Shown piece after piece: positions 1 to 5,815 of a stretch of 5,815 nucleotides of DNA (position 1 is its first letter; every line of letters starts with the position of its first letter). Made by a program: the position numbers and the translations under genes. Origin of the DNA: Bacillota bacterium. Its GTDB lineage: Bacteria > Bacillota > Bacilli > Thermoactinomycetales > DSM-44946. The DNA is taken from NCBI GenBank assembly GCA_021793745.1, contig JAJYSD010000104.1, forward strand, positions 1 to 5,815, given 5' to 3'. The notes beneath the pieces are model-generated. The model was given only the letters and a program-made list of their open reading frames with translations, was not told the origin of the DNA and did not search any database.

Positions 1-895
1 CCCGAACGTTCATAAACAGCTTGGAATGGGGAAAGCCGCCGAGGATCCCGTTATACATCAGGAGGGGGACGTAATCATCATCCCGGATCGTCACCCCGGT
101 ACGGCAACCCATATTCAACTTCCCCTGGATCACATCGAGCCGATCGACCACTTCCTTCACCTGTTTGACGGTGGGTTGTTCCCGATTCACCTCGACGGGC
201 GGCCGCTCTCCTTCGCTGTAGGGGAACAACTCCCGAACCAACGCCGCCGCGTCATCCGTGGAGACGTTTCCTACAAAAAAGAAGTCGATCGGACAGGTTT
301 CGATCACCTGGCGGTAATATGTATACAATTGGATGGGATCGATGGAAGGCAGATCCTCCGTCCGACCGTATACAAACAAGCCGAAGGGCTCGCCATCGCA
401 CATGGCTGCGATACAGCGCTGGGCGGCATAGCGAATTTTGTCATCCAGGAGACTTTCAATTTTCTGTTTCAAATTCTTCTTCTCCGCCTCGACATAGGCG
501 CGGCGGAACCCGCCGTCCTCCACCACCGGCCGGGTCAACACCTCCATCAAAAAGGCGACCCCTTCCCGAAGCAGCTTCGGACTTTCGGAGAGATACCGGC
601 CGTTGGCGATCTCCAGCCCCACATGCATGATGTGGCGCTCTCCCCGCTTGAACACCTCGGTGTGCAGGGTAGCCCCGTAAAGGTCCTCCAACTTCCGTTT
701 CAATTGCAGCGTCGACGGATGGGATACCGTTCCGCGCTGAAGCACGCTGGGCAGCAACGCCGTCTTCGTCACCGTCTCCGGTGTCAATTCCTGCTGAATC
801 ATGGCCGCGATGGTCGTGGTTTTAAACTTTTCCGTCGGACAGACGTGAACGCGGACATTTCCCACCGCAGCCGTCTCAAAGGGCATTTGTCCCAC
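1..895 (-). CDS. ymfF: YmfF-like M16 family protein linked to EF-P 5-aminopentanol modification (5' part; 3' end beyond left edge)
   Basis: The frame is open from a GTG at 893-895 to the left edge and gives 298 residues. Full-length family members are about 420-430 residues, so the last third is missing. The start is set by a strong Shine-Dalgarno (TAAGGAGG, 903-910) seven bases upstream; an in-frame ATG at 884-886 is three codons further in. The protein has the M16 (insulinase/processing peptidase) fold. The segment at residues 46-56 (ALLPSVLQRGT) aligns with the place where active M16 enzymes carry HxxEH before KGT, so the zinc ligands are absent. The end of the fragment (GGFPHSKLFMNVR, 286-298) is the conserved second-domain motif GG..S.LF..VR. 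In Bacillus, ymfF pairs with ymfH next to ymfI, a gene needed for 5-aminopentanol modification of elongation factor P. The biochemical role of YmfF itself is not settled. A partner ymfH is expected beyond the left edge. The family assignment is from memory of conserved motifs. Confidence 0.85.
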   Translation of the reverse strand, partial: MGQMPFETAAVGNVRVHVCPTEKFKTTTIAAMIQQELTPETVTKTALLPSVLQRGTVSHPSTLQLKRKLEDLYGATLHTEVFKRGERHIMHVGLEIANGRYLSESPKLLREGVAFLMEVLTRPVVEDGGFRRAYVEAEKKNLKQKIESLLDDKIRYAAQRCIAAMCDGEPFGLFVYGRTEDLPSIDPIQLYTYYRQVIETCPIDFFFVGNVSTDDAAALVRELFPYSEGERPPVEVNREQPTVKQVKEVVDRLDVIQGKLNMGCRTGVTIRDDDYVPLLMYNGILGGFPHSKLFMNVR

Positions 896-902
896 ACCGA
901 AC

Positions 903-910
903 CCTCCTTA
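903..910 (-). promoter_or_regulatory. Ribosome binding site of ymfF (decides GTG start)
   Basis: On the minus strand this reads TAAGGAGG, a near-perfect complement of the 16S rRNA 3' end. It lies seven bases before the GTG at 893-895. The spacing to the in-frame ATG at 884-886 would be 16 bases, too long, so GTG is the better start. Confidence 0.8.
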
Positions 911-935
911 TCAAAAGAAGACGATACCTCTTTCC

Positions 936-941
936 ATTATA
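936..941 (-). promoter_or_regulatory. Likely sigma-A -10 box for ymfF
   Basis: The minus strand reads TATAAT here, an exact consensus -10 hexamer. It would start a transcript near base 929, giving a leader of about 35 bases before the GTG. The -35 region is poor: at 16-18 base spacing only TTTCGC-like sequence is present, and there is no TGn extension. A separate promoter is expected, because ymfF is cut off from the transporter operon by the oppositely oriented phosphoesterase gene and a terminator. Confidence 0.6.
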
Positions 942-950
942 GACCAACCC

Positions 951-983
951 AAAGGGGAGCGAAACGGTGGACGCCCCTTTTTT
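951..983 (+). other. Imperfect hairpin with T run in the divergent intergenic region
   Basis: Bases 951-961 (AAAGGGG, a bulged A, GCG) can pair with 972-981 (CGCCCCTTTT), including one G-T pair, around a ten-base loop. A run of six T (978-983) overlaps the 3' arm on the plus strand. This has the shape of a weak intrinsic terminator facing right, but no plus-strand gene ends before it. It also overlaps the weak -35 region of the ymfF promoter, so an operator role or no role at all are equally possible. Confidence 0.3.
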
Positions 984-992
984 CCCTTCCGT

Positions 993-1020
993 TAATATCC
1001 CCACCTCCGGCCATACTATA
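993..1020 (+). promoter_or_regulatory. Possible sporulation (sigma-E/sigma-K type) promoter for the phosphoesterase gene
   Basis: CATACTATA at 1012-1020 matches the sigma-K -10 pattern CATAnnnTA exactly and seven of eight positions of the sigma-E pattern CATACAnT. TAATATC at 993-999 matches six of seven positions of the sigma-E -35 pattern KMATATT. The gap of 12 bases is about two shorter than usual for sigma-E, which weakens the call. Initiation would fall near 1025-1028, after the ATG at 1020 and before the TTG at 1053. No convincing sigma-A promoter was seen for this gene. The motif patterns are recalled, not searched. Confidence 0.3.
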
Positions 1021-1052
1021 TGACGGACCTTTCAATCGGGGGGGCATTATCC

Positions 1053-2576
1053 TTGCGATCTTTATTCTCGGTGATTCTCGTCCTGGTCCTGACCGGAACC
1101 CTTCTGCTGCCCATCGGTCTCCGAACCCCCTTGCAAGCGCCGGAACGACCGGCCGCAGCATCGAGGGGCGTGGTGCTCCTCGTCGTCGATTCCTTGATGC
1201 CGGAAGCCCTGAACGAGCTGCTCCGGGAAGATCAGCTGAAGGCGATTCCCTTCCTCATCCGCCACGGCTTTTACTGGGACGACATGGTTAGCGTATTTCC
1301 GACCATGAGCGTGGTGATCGACAGCACCCTGCTTACGGGCAGCTATCCGGACGAACACGGCATCCCCGCCCTCGTCTGGTACGATCCGTCGTCCCGGCGG
1401 GTTGTCAATTACGGCGATTCTCCCCGTTCCGTGGGGAGGCAGGGACTTTTGACCACTCTGAATTGGACTTTGATCGATCTCAATCAAAAACATCTCAGCT
1501 CCCGCGTCACCACCATCCACGAAATGTTGGAACGGACCGGCCGCCGATCCGCCTCCATCAACCTGCTGGTTCATCGGGGAATCGTCAGACACGCCCTGCC
1601 TCTGACAAAGCGGTCTCTCTCGGGCCCCCACCTCCTGGCCCTGGGCCCCCTCATCTCAGAGGGAGACGGGAAGATCCGAATCCGGGCCCGCTCCTTTCGG
1701 GACGCCGATGTCTGGCCCATGATCCGACGCTGGCTGCACCGAAACCCCCGACCCGATCTGTTGATCGCCTACCTATCCGACCTGGACAAGAAAGTGCACC
1801 GGGAAGGCCCCGGCCATCGTCGGCATCTCCTGGAGATCGATCGCCGCCTGTCAAACCTCCTCTCTTCCTTCGGTAGCTGGGAGGATGCCCTCGACCGGTA
1901 CATCTTCATCATGGTGGGGGATAGCGGACACGCTGCGGTGAAACGCTCCCGGCAATACCAGATCCGCCTGGAGGACCTGTTAAAGGGGCAACGCCTCCTT
2001 CCTCCGGGATCCGTCCTGAAACCGGGGAAATACGATTGGATCGTCGCCCCCAACGAACAGCTGGCCATCCTTTATCCGGTCCGCTCCTCTTCCCGGATTC
2101 CAACCGTTTGCCGGCGCCTTCTGGAACATCCCGGCGTCGATTTGGTCATTCGGCGGAAGGGGCGGGAAATCACCGTCCGTAGCCGAAAGGGAAGCCTCCG
2201 CTTTCAGCGGGGCGGACCGTGGACCGATCCCTACGGCGGATCCTGGTCCTTCACGGGCAATCCGGAAGTCCTCGATCTTCAGATCCATCCGGCAGCCAAA
2301 CGCATCGGGTACCGAAGTTATCCCGATGCATTTCGTCAAATTCTGGGAGCCACGGGGGCTCAGCGGAGCACCAGCCTCCTGGTCACCGCCCGCGAGGGTT
2401 ATGAGTTTCGGTACGGCCCCTCCCCGAGCCATCCCGGCGGCGGAAGCCACGGCTCCCTGAAACGTCGGGAAATGCTGGTTCCCCTCATCGCAGGGGGCAC
2501 ATCCGATCAACCGAAGCACCGGCGCATCGTCGATTTGAAGGCGTGGATCCAAAACCTGATCACCGGAAGCCCATAA
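1053..2576 (+). CDS. Membrane-anchored alkaline phosphatase superfamily protein (type I phosphodiesterase/nucleotide pyrophosphatase-like)
   Basis: A hydrolase of the alkaline phosphatase superfamily, expected to cleave phosphomonoesters or phosphodiesters outside the membrane; substrate unknown. Numbered from the TTG at 1053 (507 residues): a signal peptide or anchor at about 3-23 with one Arg before it, metal ligand Asp46 (VVDS), catalytic Thr84 (FPTMS), the family motif TG.YP..HGI at 95-104, Asp245 and His249 (DKKVHREGP, the DxxxH..GP motif), Asp290 (GDSGH, 289-293) and His466 (SHGSL near the C-terminus). The usual Asp-His pair of the DHG motif reads Asp-Ser here, with His293 two residues on. 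The start is uncertain. An in-frame ATG at 1020 adds 11 residues but has no Shine-Dalgarno, whereas TTG 1053 has a G7 run (1038-1044) eight bases upstream. The gene stands alone on this strand, divergent from ymfF and convergent with the transporter operon. Superfamily is well supported, substrate is not. Confidence 0.85.
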   Translation: MRSLFSVILVLVLTGTLLLPIGLRTPLQAPERPAAASRGVVLLVVDSLMPEALNELLREDQLKAIPFLIRHGFYWDDMVSVFPTMSVVIDSTLLTGSYPDEHGIPALVWYDPSSRRVVNYGDSPRSVGRQGLLTTLNWTLIDLNQKHLSSRVTTIHEMLERTGRRSASINLLVHRGIVRHALPLTKRSLSGPHLLALGPLISEGDGKIRIRARSFRDADVWPMIRRWLHRNPRPDLLIAYLSDLDKKVHREGPGHRRHLLEIDRRLSNLLSSFGSWEDALDRYIFIMVGDSGHAAVKRSRQYQIRLEDLLKGQRLLPPGSVLKPGKYDWIVAPNEQLAILYPVRSSSRIPTVCRRLLEHPGVDLVIRRKGREITVRSRKGSLRFQRGGPWTDPYGGSWSFTGNPEVLDLQIHPAAKRIGYRSYPDAFRQILGATGAQRSTSLLVTAREGYEFRYGPSPSHPGGGSHGSLKRREMLVPLIAGGTSDQPKHRRIVDLKAWIQNLITGSP

Positions 2577-2635
2577 AAAAATCCCCGGAAAGCCTGGCGG
2601 ATATCCGCCCGCCGGCTTTTCCGGGAATTCTTTTT
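2575..2635. terminator. Bidirectional intrinsic terminator between convergent genes
   Basis: Bases 2584-2600 pair with 2609-2625 to give a GC-rich stem of 16 pairs with single bulged T at 2595 and 2617. The loop is eight bases, or ATAT in an alternative register. On the plus strand it is followed by ATTCTTTTT (2627-2635). On the minus strand the hairpin is followed by seven T, the complement of A2575-A2581. It can therefore end both the phosphoesterase transcript and the transporter operon. Each T tract contains or touches the stop codon of the opposing gene: TAA at 2574-2576 and, on the minus strand, TAA at 2636-2634. Confidence 0.85.
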
Positions 2636-3566
2636 ACCGGCCGCCCTTTTCGTAGGGCTTTCCGACGGCGGCCGGCGCCTCCGACCTGCCGACAAATCCG
2701 GCCAGGGCCAAGAGGGTGAGGACATAGGGCAACATGCTCAGCAGTTCGCTGGGAACCACCTGCGTCCATCCATAAATTTGGCCGATCAACGCCAGGGAAA
2801 CGGAAAATCCGAAAAAGATCGCCGCCCCCAGCACGCCGAAGGGATGCCATTTCCCGAAAATGAGGGCCGCCAGGGAAATGAAACCCTGACCCGATACGGT
2901 GGTTTGACCAAACTCGCTGCCGATCGCGATCGACAATCCGGCTCCTCCGGCGGCGGCCAAGGCTCCGCTGATCATCACAGCGATATAACGCATCCGGATT
3001 ACATTGATTCCCGCCGTCTCCGCTGCGTGGGGATGCTCCCCCACCGACCGGAGCCGCATCCCGAAGGAGGTGTGGTACAACACGATATAAGTGACGATCA
3101 CCACCAGAAACGCCAGATAGGTGGTGGGAAATTGATTGAACAAGGACGGCCCGATCACGGGGATGTCACTCAACAGGGGAACCGGCACCTGGTGCAACAA
3201 TTCCGGTACCGTCGGCGTTTTACCGGCGCCATCGTACAAGTACTTTACGAGATAAATCGAAAGTCCCAGGGCGAGGAAGTTGATCGCCACCCCGCTGACC
3301 ACCTGGTCCGCCTTGAAGGTGATCGAAGCCACTGCGTGGGGAATGGCCATCAGCACACCGGCAACGACTGCCGCCGCGAGTCCGATCCAGGGATTTCCCG
3401 TCACGATGGTGGTCACCGCAGCGGTAAAAGCCCCGGTAATCATCAACCCTTCCAGGCCGATGTTCACCACCCCGGACCGCTCGGAATAGAGGCCTCCGAT
3501 CGCCGCCAGGATGAGCGGGGTGGAATAGAGCACCGCCGAGTGAATCAGAGACGTCAGATCAGGCAT
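2634..3566 (-). CDS. nupQ: Nucleoside ABC transporter permease, NupQ-like (BPD_transp_2 family)
   Basis: A 310-residue inner-membrane permease, one of two non-identical channel subunits of a BMP-type nucleoside importer. It is almost wholly hydrophobic, with likely membrane segments near 9-25, 38-56, 60-82, 88-110, 148-166, 193-216, 227-237, 243-264 and 274-293. Family motifs are SERSGVVNIGLEG (28-40), after the first segment, and GEHPHAAETAGI (176-187), the cytoplasmic loop expected to contact the ATPase. Its length is normal for the family. The ATG at 3564-3566 overlaps the upstream permease gene by eight bases; a purine-rich site (AAGGTGA, about 7 bases upstream) lies inside that gene, suggesting translational coupling. 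The minus-strand stop is followed at once by the shared terminator, so this is the last gene of the operon. The symbol follows the Bacillus subtilis guanosine importer nupNOPQ and is a family-level label; the true substrate could be another purine or pyrimidine nucleoside. Confidence 0.9.
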   Translation of the reverse strand: MPDLTSLIHSAVLYSTPLILAAIGGLYSERSGVVNIGLEGLMITGAFTAAVTTIVTGNPWIGLAAAVVAGVLMAIPHAVASITFKADQVVSGVAINFLALGLSIYLVKYLYDGAGKTPTVPELLHQVPVPLLSDIPVIGPSLFNQFPTTYLAFLVVIVTYIVLYHTSFGMRLRSVGEHPHAAETAGINVIRMRYIAVMISGALAAAGGAGLSIAIGSEFGQTTVSGQGFISLAALIFGKWHPFGVLGAAIFFGFSVSLALIGQIYGWTQVVPSELLSMLPYVLTLLALAGFVGRSEAPAAVGKPYEKGGR

Positions 3567-4629
3567 TTTCCTTCACCTTCCTTCCCCGCCGGAAGCGCTC
3601 AACGATCCAGCCGGTGACATTGGCGGCGACGAACAGGATAATCGCCGCAAACACCACGCGAATCACTTCAAAGGGAACATTCGCTTCAAACTGCATCGTT
3701 CCACCGCCGTAGGTCAAAACCCCGAACAGAACGGCGGCCAAGATCACACCCAAGGGCGTATTTCCACCGAGCAGGGCGACGGCGATCCCGTCAAAGCCCA
3801 GTCCGTTAAAGAAGGTGAGAATCGTCAAATACTCATCCGTCCCCAACATTTCAGTGGCACCCGCCAGACCGGCGAAGGAACCGCTGATCAACATGGACAT
3901 GATGATGCTCCGCTTCACGCTCATACCGGCGTATTCCGAAGCGCTCGGGTTGAGCCCCACCGCGCGGAATTCAAACCCGATGGTGGTCCGCCACAGGAGC
4001 CAATACATGAACAGCGCGAGGAGAAGCGCGAGAATGATTCCCAGATGGATCCGCGAGTTGACAAAAATGCTTTGCAAGGGATCCCAGCGGATGGAGGCGC
4101 TCTCCGGAATCATCGGCGTGGAATCGGCCCCGCTGCTCAACCAGGATCGGACCAAATAGTTGGACAGATAAAAGGCGAGAAAGTTCATCATGATGGTGGA
4201 AATCACCTCATGGACGCCCCGGGTCGCCTTCAAAATCCCCGGCAAAAGGGCCCACAAGGCGCCGGCCAATCCCCCCAGGATCAGGGCGACCAAGGCGTGA
4301 AGCACCGGAGGCAGGGAAAACTTCAGCGCCACGATGATGGCCACCAACTGTCCAATGATATATTGCCCCTCCGCCCCGATGTTGAACAAACCCGTCCGGA
4401 AGGCGATAGCGACAGCCAGACCGGTCATGATCAAGGGGGAAATGGTGCGGATCGTCTCCCCGATGTCAAAGGGCTGGGTAAAGGGCGTTCGAAACAGGGC
4501 GCTGTAGGCCCGGACCGGATCGTACCCGGCCACCAGCATGAGGATCGCCCCCACCACCATGCCCAGCAGAACGGAAACGATAGCCAGCAGCAGCGGCGAT
4601 TGTCGATTGGCGCGAACAAAGAGATTCAT
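3559..4629 (-). CDS. nupP: Nucleoside ABC transporter permease, NupP-like (BPD_transp_2 family)
   Basis: A 356-residue permease that would pair with the downstream NupQ-like protein to form the membrane channel. An N-terminal segment at about 13-35 is followed by a periplasm-facing stretch (36-60) and the family motif FRTGLFNIGAEGQ (77-89). Further likely membrane segments are near 62-78, 90-104, 108-130, 141-161, 194-213, 241-262, 279-288, 292-309 and 320-343. The loop GLNPSASEYAGM (225-236) matches GEHPHAAETAGI of the partner and is the expected coupling site to the ATPase. The tail is basic (RFRRGRK, 345-351), as expected for a cytoplasmic end. The start is an ATG at 4627-4629, overlapping the ATPase stop as ATGA; a GGGGG-rich site lies about 13 bases upstream, rather far, so re-initiation after the ATPase gene is likely. 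The gene ends with TGA at 3559-3561, inside the start region of the next gene. Confidence 0.9.
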   Translation of the reverse strand: MNLFVRANRQSPLLLAIVSVLLGMVVGAILMLVAGYDPVRAYSALFRTPFTQPFDIGETIRTISPLIMTGLAVAIAFRTGLFNIGAEGQYIIGQLVAIIVALKFSLPPVLHALVALILGGLAGALWALLPGILKATRGVHEVISTIMMNFLAFYLSNYLVRSWLSSGADSTPMIPESASIRWDPLQSIFVNSRIHLGIILALLLALFMYWLLWRTTIGFEFRAVGLNPSASEYAGMSVKRSIIMSMLISGSFAGLAGATEMLGTDEYLTILTFFNGLGFDGIAVALLGGNTPLGVILAAVLFGVLTYGGGTMQFEANVPFEVIRVVFAAIILFVAANVTGWIVERFRRGRKVKENA

Positions 4630-5815
4630 GATGTCGCTTCTTCCCCCTTTCCACCGGCCATCATGAGACCCAATTCCTCTTCGGTCACCGTTTTCGGATC
4701 CACATAGCCGACAATCTTTCCTCGGAAAATAATGGCAATCCGATCACTCAACTTCATAACCTCATCCAGATCCAGAGAGAAAAGCAACACCGCTTTCCCC
4801 TTGTCCCGCTGCTCGATCAGGCGGCGATGGATAAATTCGATGGCCCCTACATCCAAACCGCGGGTCGGTTGGGCCGCTATCAACAGGTCCGGATCCCGCT
4901 CCACCTCCCGGGCGATGATCGCCTTCTGCTGGTTTCCTCCCGACAGCGCCCGGGCCGCCGTGCGCTCGTCCGGTGTCCGCACGTCAAACTGCTCGATCAG
5001 GCGTTTGGCATGGGCAAACACTTCTGGATAGCGTAGGCGGATTCCGCGGGCAAAGGGGGACCGGTTATAGGTGATGAGGGCCAGGTTCTCTCCGATGGAA
5101 AAGTCGAGCACAAGACCCCGCTTTTGCCGATCCTCGGGGATGTGGCCCACACCCCGGTGGAGAATCTCCCGGGTTTTTTTGTTCGTCACATCGGTTCCGT
5201 TCAGCCGGACCACTCCCGCATTCACCCGCCGCAGGCCGGTGATGGCTTCGATCAGTTCCGACTGGCCGTTTCCGTCCACGCCGGCGATCCCGACAATTTC
5301 ACCCGCCCGGACCGTCAGATCCAGTCCCTTGACCGCTTCAATGCCGCGATTATCCTTCACCACCAAACCTTCCACTTCGAGGACCGGATCCTTGGCTTGA
5401 CTCGGAGCCTTTTCCACGGAGAAGGAGACATCGCGCCCCACCATGAGGGAGGCCAGCCGGTTCTCATCGGTATCGGAGACGGGGAGCGAATCGATCATTT
5501 TCCCTCTCCGGATAACGGTGACCGTGTCACAGGCCCGCATGATCTCCTTCAGTTTGTGGGTGATGAAGATAATCGTCTTGCCTTCCTGTACCAGCCGTTT
5601 CATGATGTCGATCAATTCATCGATCTCCTGGGGAGTCAGCACGGCGGTCGGTTCATCAAAAATCAGGATGTCCGCCCCCCGGTACAGGGTCTTCAGAATC
5701 TCCACCCTTTGCTGCATCCCCACCGAGATATCGCGGATCTTGGCCCGGGGATCCACCTGGAGGCCGTACTGTTCCGACAGCCGACGAACCTCCTCCTCCA
5801 CCCGCAAGTGATCCA
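4626..5815 (-). CDS. nupO: Nucleoside ABC transporter ATP-binding protein, NupO-like (N-terminus beyond right edge)
   Basis: The energising subunit of the importer, with two fused ATPase domains on one chain; about the first 110 residues, including the first Walker A, lie beyond the right edge. Residues here are counted from the TTG codon at 5807, which is only a reference point; the frame stays open to 5815. Domain 1 retains the signature ISVGMQQR (27-34), Walker B ILIFDEPTAVLTP (47-59) and the switch His84 (FITHK). Domain 2 has a P-loop-like GVDGNGQSE (176-184) with Gln in place of the catalytic Lys, a good signature LSGGNQQK (288-295), Walker B ending AAQPTRGLD (311-319) with Gln for Glu, and FSLDLDE (343-349) where the switch His would be. 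Such asymmetry, with a weakened second site, is normal in the sugar/nucleoside (CUT2- and BMP-linked) importer class. It overlaps nupP by four bases. A BMP-family lipoprotein gene is expected upstream. Confidence 0.9.
   Translation of the reverse strand, partial: DHLRVEEEVRRLSEQYGLQVDPRAKIRDISVGMQQRVEILKTLYRGADILIFDEPTAVLTPQEIDELIDIMKRLVQEGKTIIFITHKLKEIMRACDTVTVIRRGKMIDSLPVSDTDENRLASLMVGRDVSFSVEKAPSQAKDPVLEVEGLVVKDNRGIEAVKGLDLTVRAGEIVGIAGVDGNGQSELIEAITGLRRVNAGVVRLNGTDVTNKKTREILHRGVGHIPEDRQKRGLVLDFSIGENLALITYNRSPFARGIRLRYPEVFAHAKRLIEQFDVRTPDERTAARALSGGNQQKAIIAREVERDPDLLIAAQPTRGLDVGAIEFIHRRLIEQRDKGKAVLLFSLDLDEVMKLSDRIAIIFRGKIVGYVDPKTVTEEELGLMMAGGKGEEATS

Noticed and set aside
1..895. ymfF as a truncated pseudogene
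   Set aside because: The missing part is due only to the window edge; the start, ribosome binding site and promoter are intact and there is no internal stop.
26..1291. A 421-codon open frame on the plus strand
   Set aside because: It is the codon-for-codon antisense of ymfF and then runs across the promoter region into the phosphoesterase gene. It is rich in His, Arg and Pro, resembles no family I know, and lacks a credible start. A shadow frame caused by high GC.
1062..1631. A 189-codon minus-strand frame inside the phosphoesterase gene
   Set aside because: Overlaps the signal peptide and active-site region of a protein with complete motifs and has no recognisable domain of its own.
2778..3617. 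A 279-codon plus-strand frame opposite the NupQ-like permease
   Set aside because: Low-complexity, Gly/His/Arg/Gln-rich translation typical of the antisense of a hydrophobic membrane protein; the minus-strand frame has clear family motifs.
4045..4707. A 220-codon plus-strand frame opposite the NupP-like permease
   Set aside because: The same kind of antisense shadow, with a Gln/Gly/His/Asp-rich composition; it crosses the ATGA junction of two real genes.
4749..5290. Loss of Walker A Lys, Walker B Glu and switch His in the second ATPase domain, as evidence of a decaying gene
   Set aside because: A weakened second nucleotide site is the normal state in this class of fused ABC ATPases; the frame is intact and the LSGGNQQK signature is preserved.

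Overview
The window looks like chromosomal DNA of a GC-rich, endospore-forming member of the Bacillales. A thermophilic Thermoactinomycetaceae-type organism fits best, but this rests on base composition, strong Shine-Dalgarno sites and gene content, not on a marker gene. Five protein-coding genes fill almost all of it, and none shows a frameshift or an internal stop. I see no mobile element, CRISPR array, tRNA or rRNA.

Layout: (1) bases 1-895, minus strand, hold the first 298 residues of ymfF, an M16-family (insulinase-fold) protein without the zinc motif; it runs off the left edge. (2) Bases 896-1052 form a divergent intergenic region with a perfect TATAAT -10 box for ymfF, an imperfect hairpin, and a possible sporulation-type promoter facing right. 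(3) Bases 1053-2576, plus strand, encode a membrane-anchored phosphodiesterase/pyrophosphatase of the alkaline phosphatase superfamily. (4) Bases 2577-2633 are a compact bidirectional terminator between two convergent stop codons. (5) From 5815 down to 2634, minus strand, three overlapping genes encode most of a BMP-type nucleoside ABC importer: the ATPase (NupO-like, N-terminus beyond the right edge) and two permeases (NupP-like and NupQ-like).

How the parts relate: the ATPase and the two permeases are translationally coupled and form one transport complex, which needs a substrate-binding lipoprotein expected just beyond the right edge. From memory, a BMP importer operon beside ymfF/ymfH also occurs in other Bacillales, so the neighbourhood itself is ordinary. 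The phosphoesterase is the least familiar element. It should act outside the membrane, and it could release nucleosides from nucleotides for the adjacent importer, but that is inference. I did not find a clearly novel system. The points worth a second look are the altered metal-ligand motif and uncertain start of the phosphoesterase, and the regulatory detail in the divergent region.
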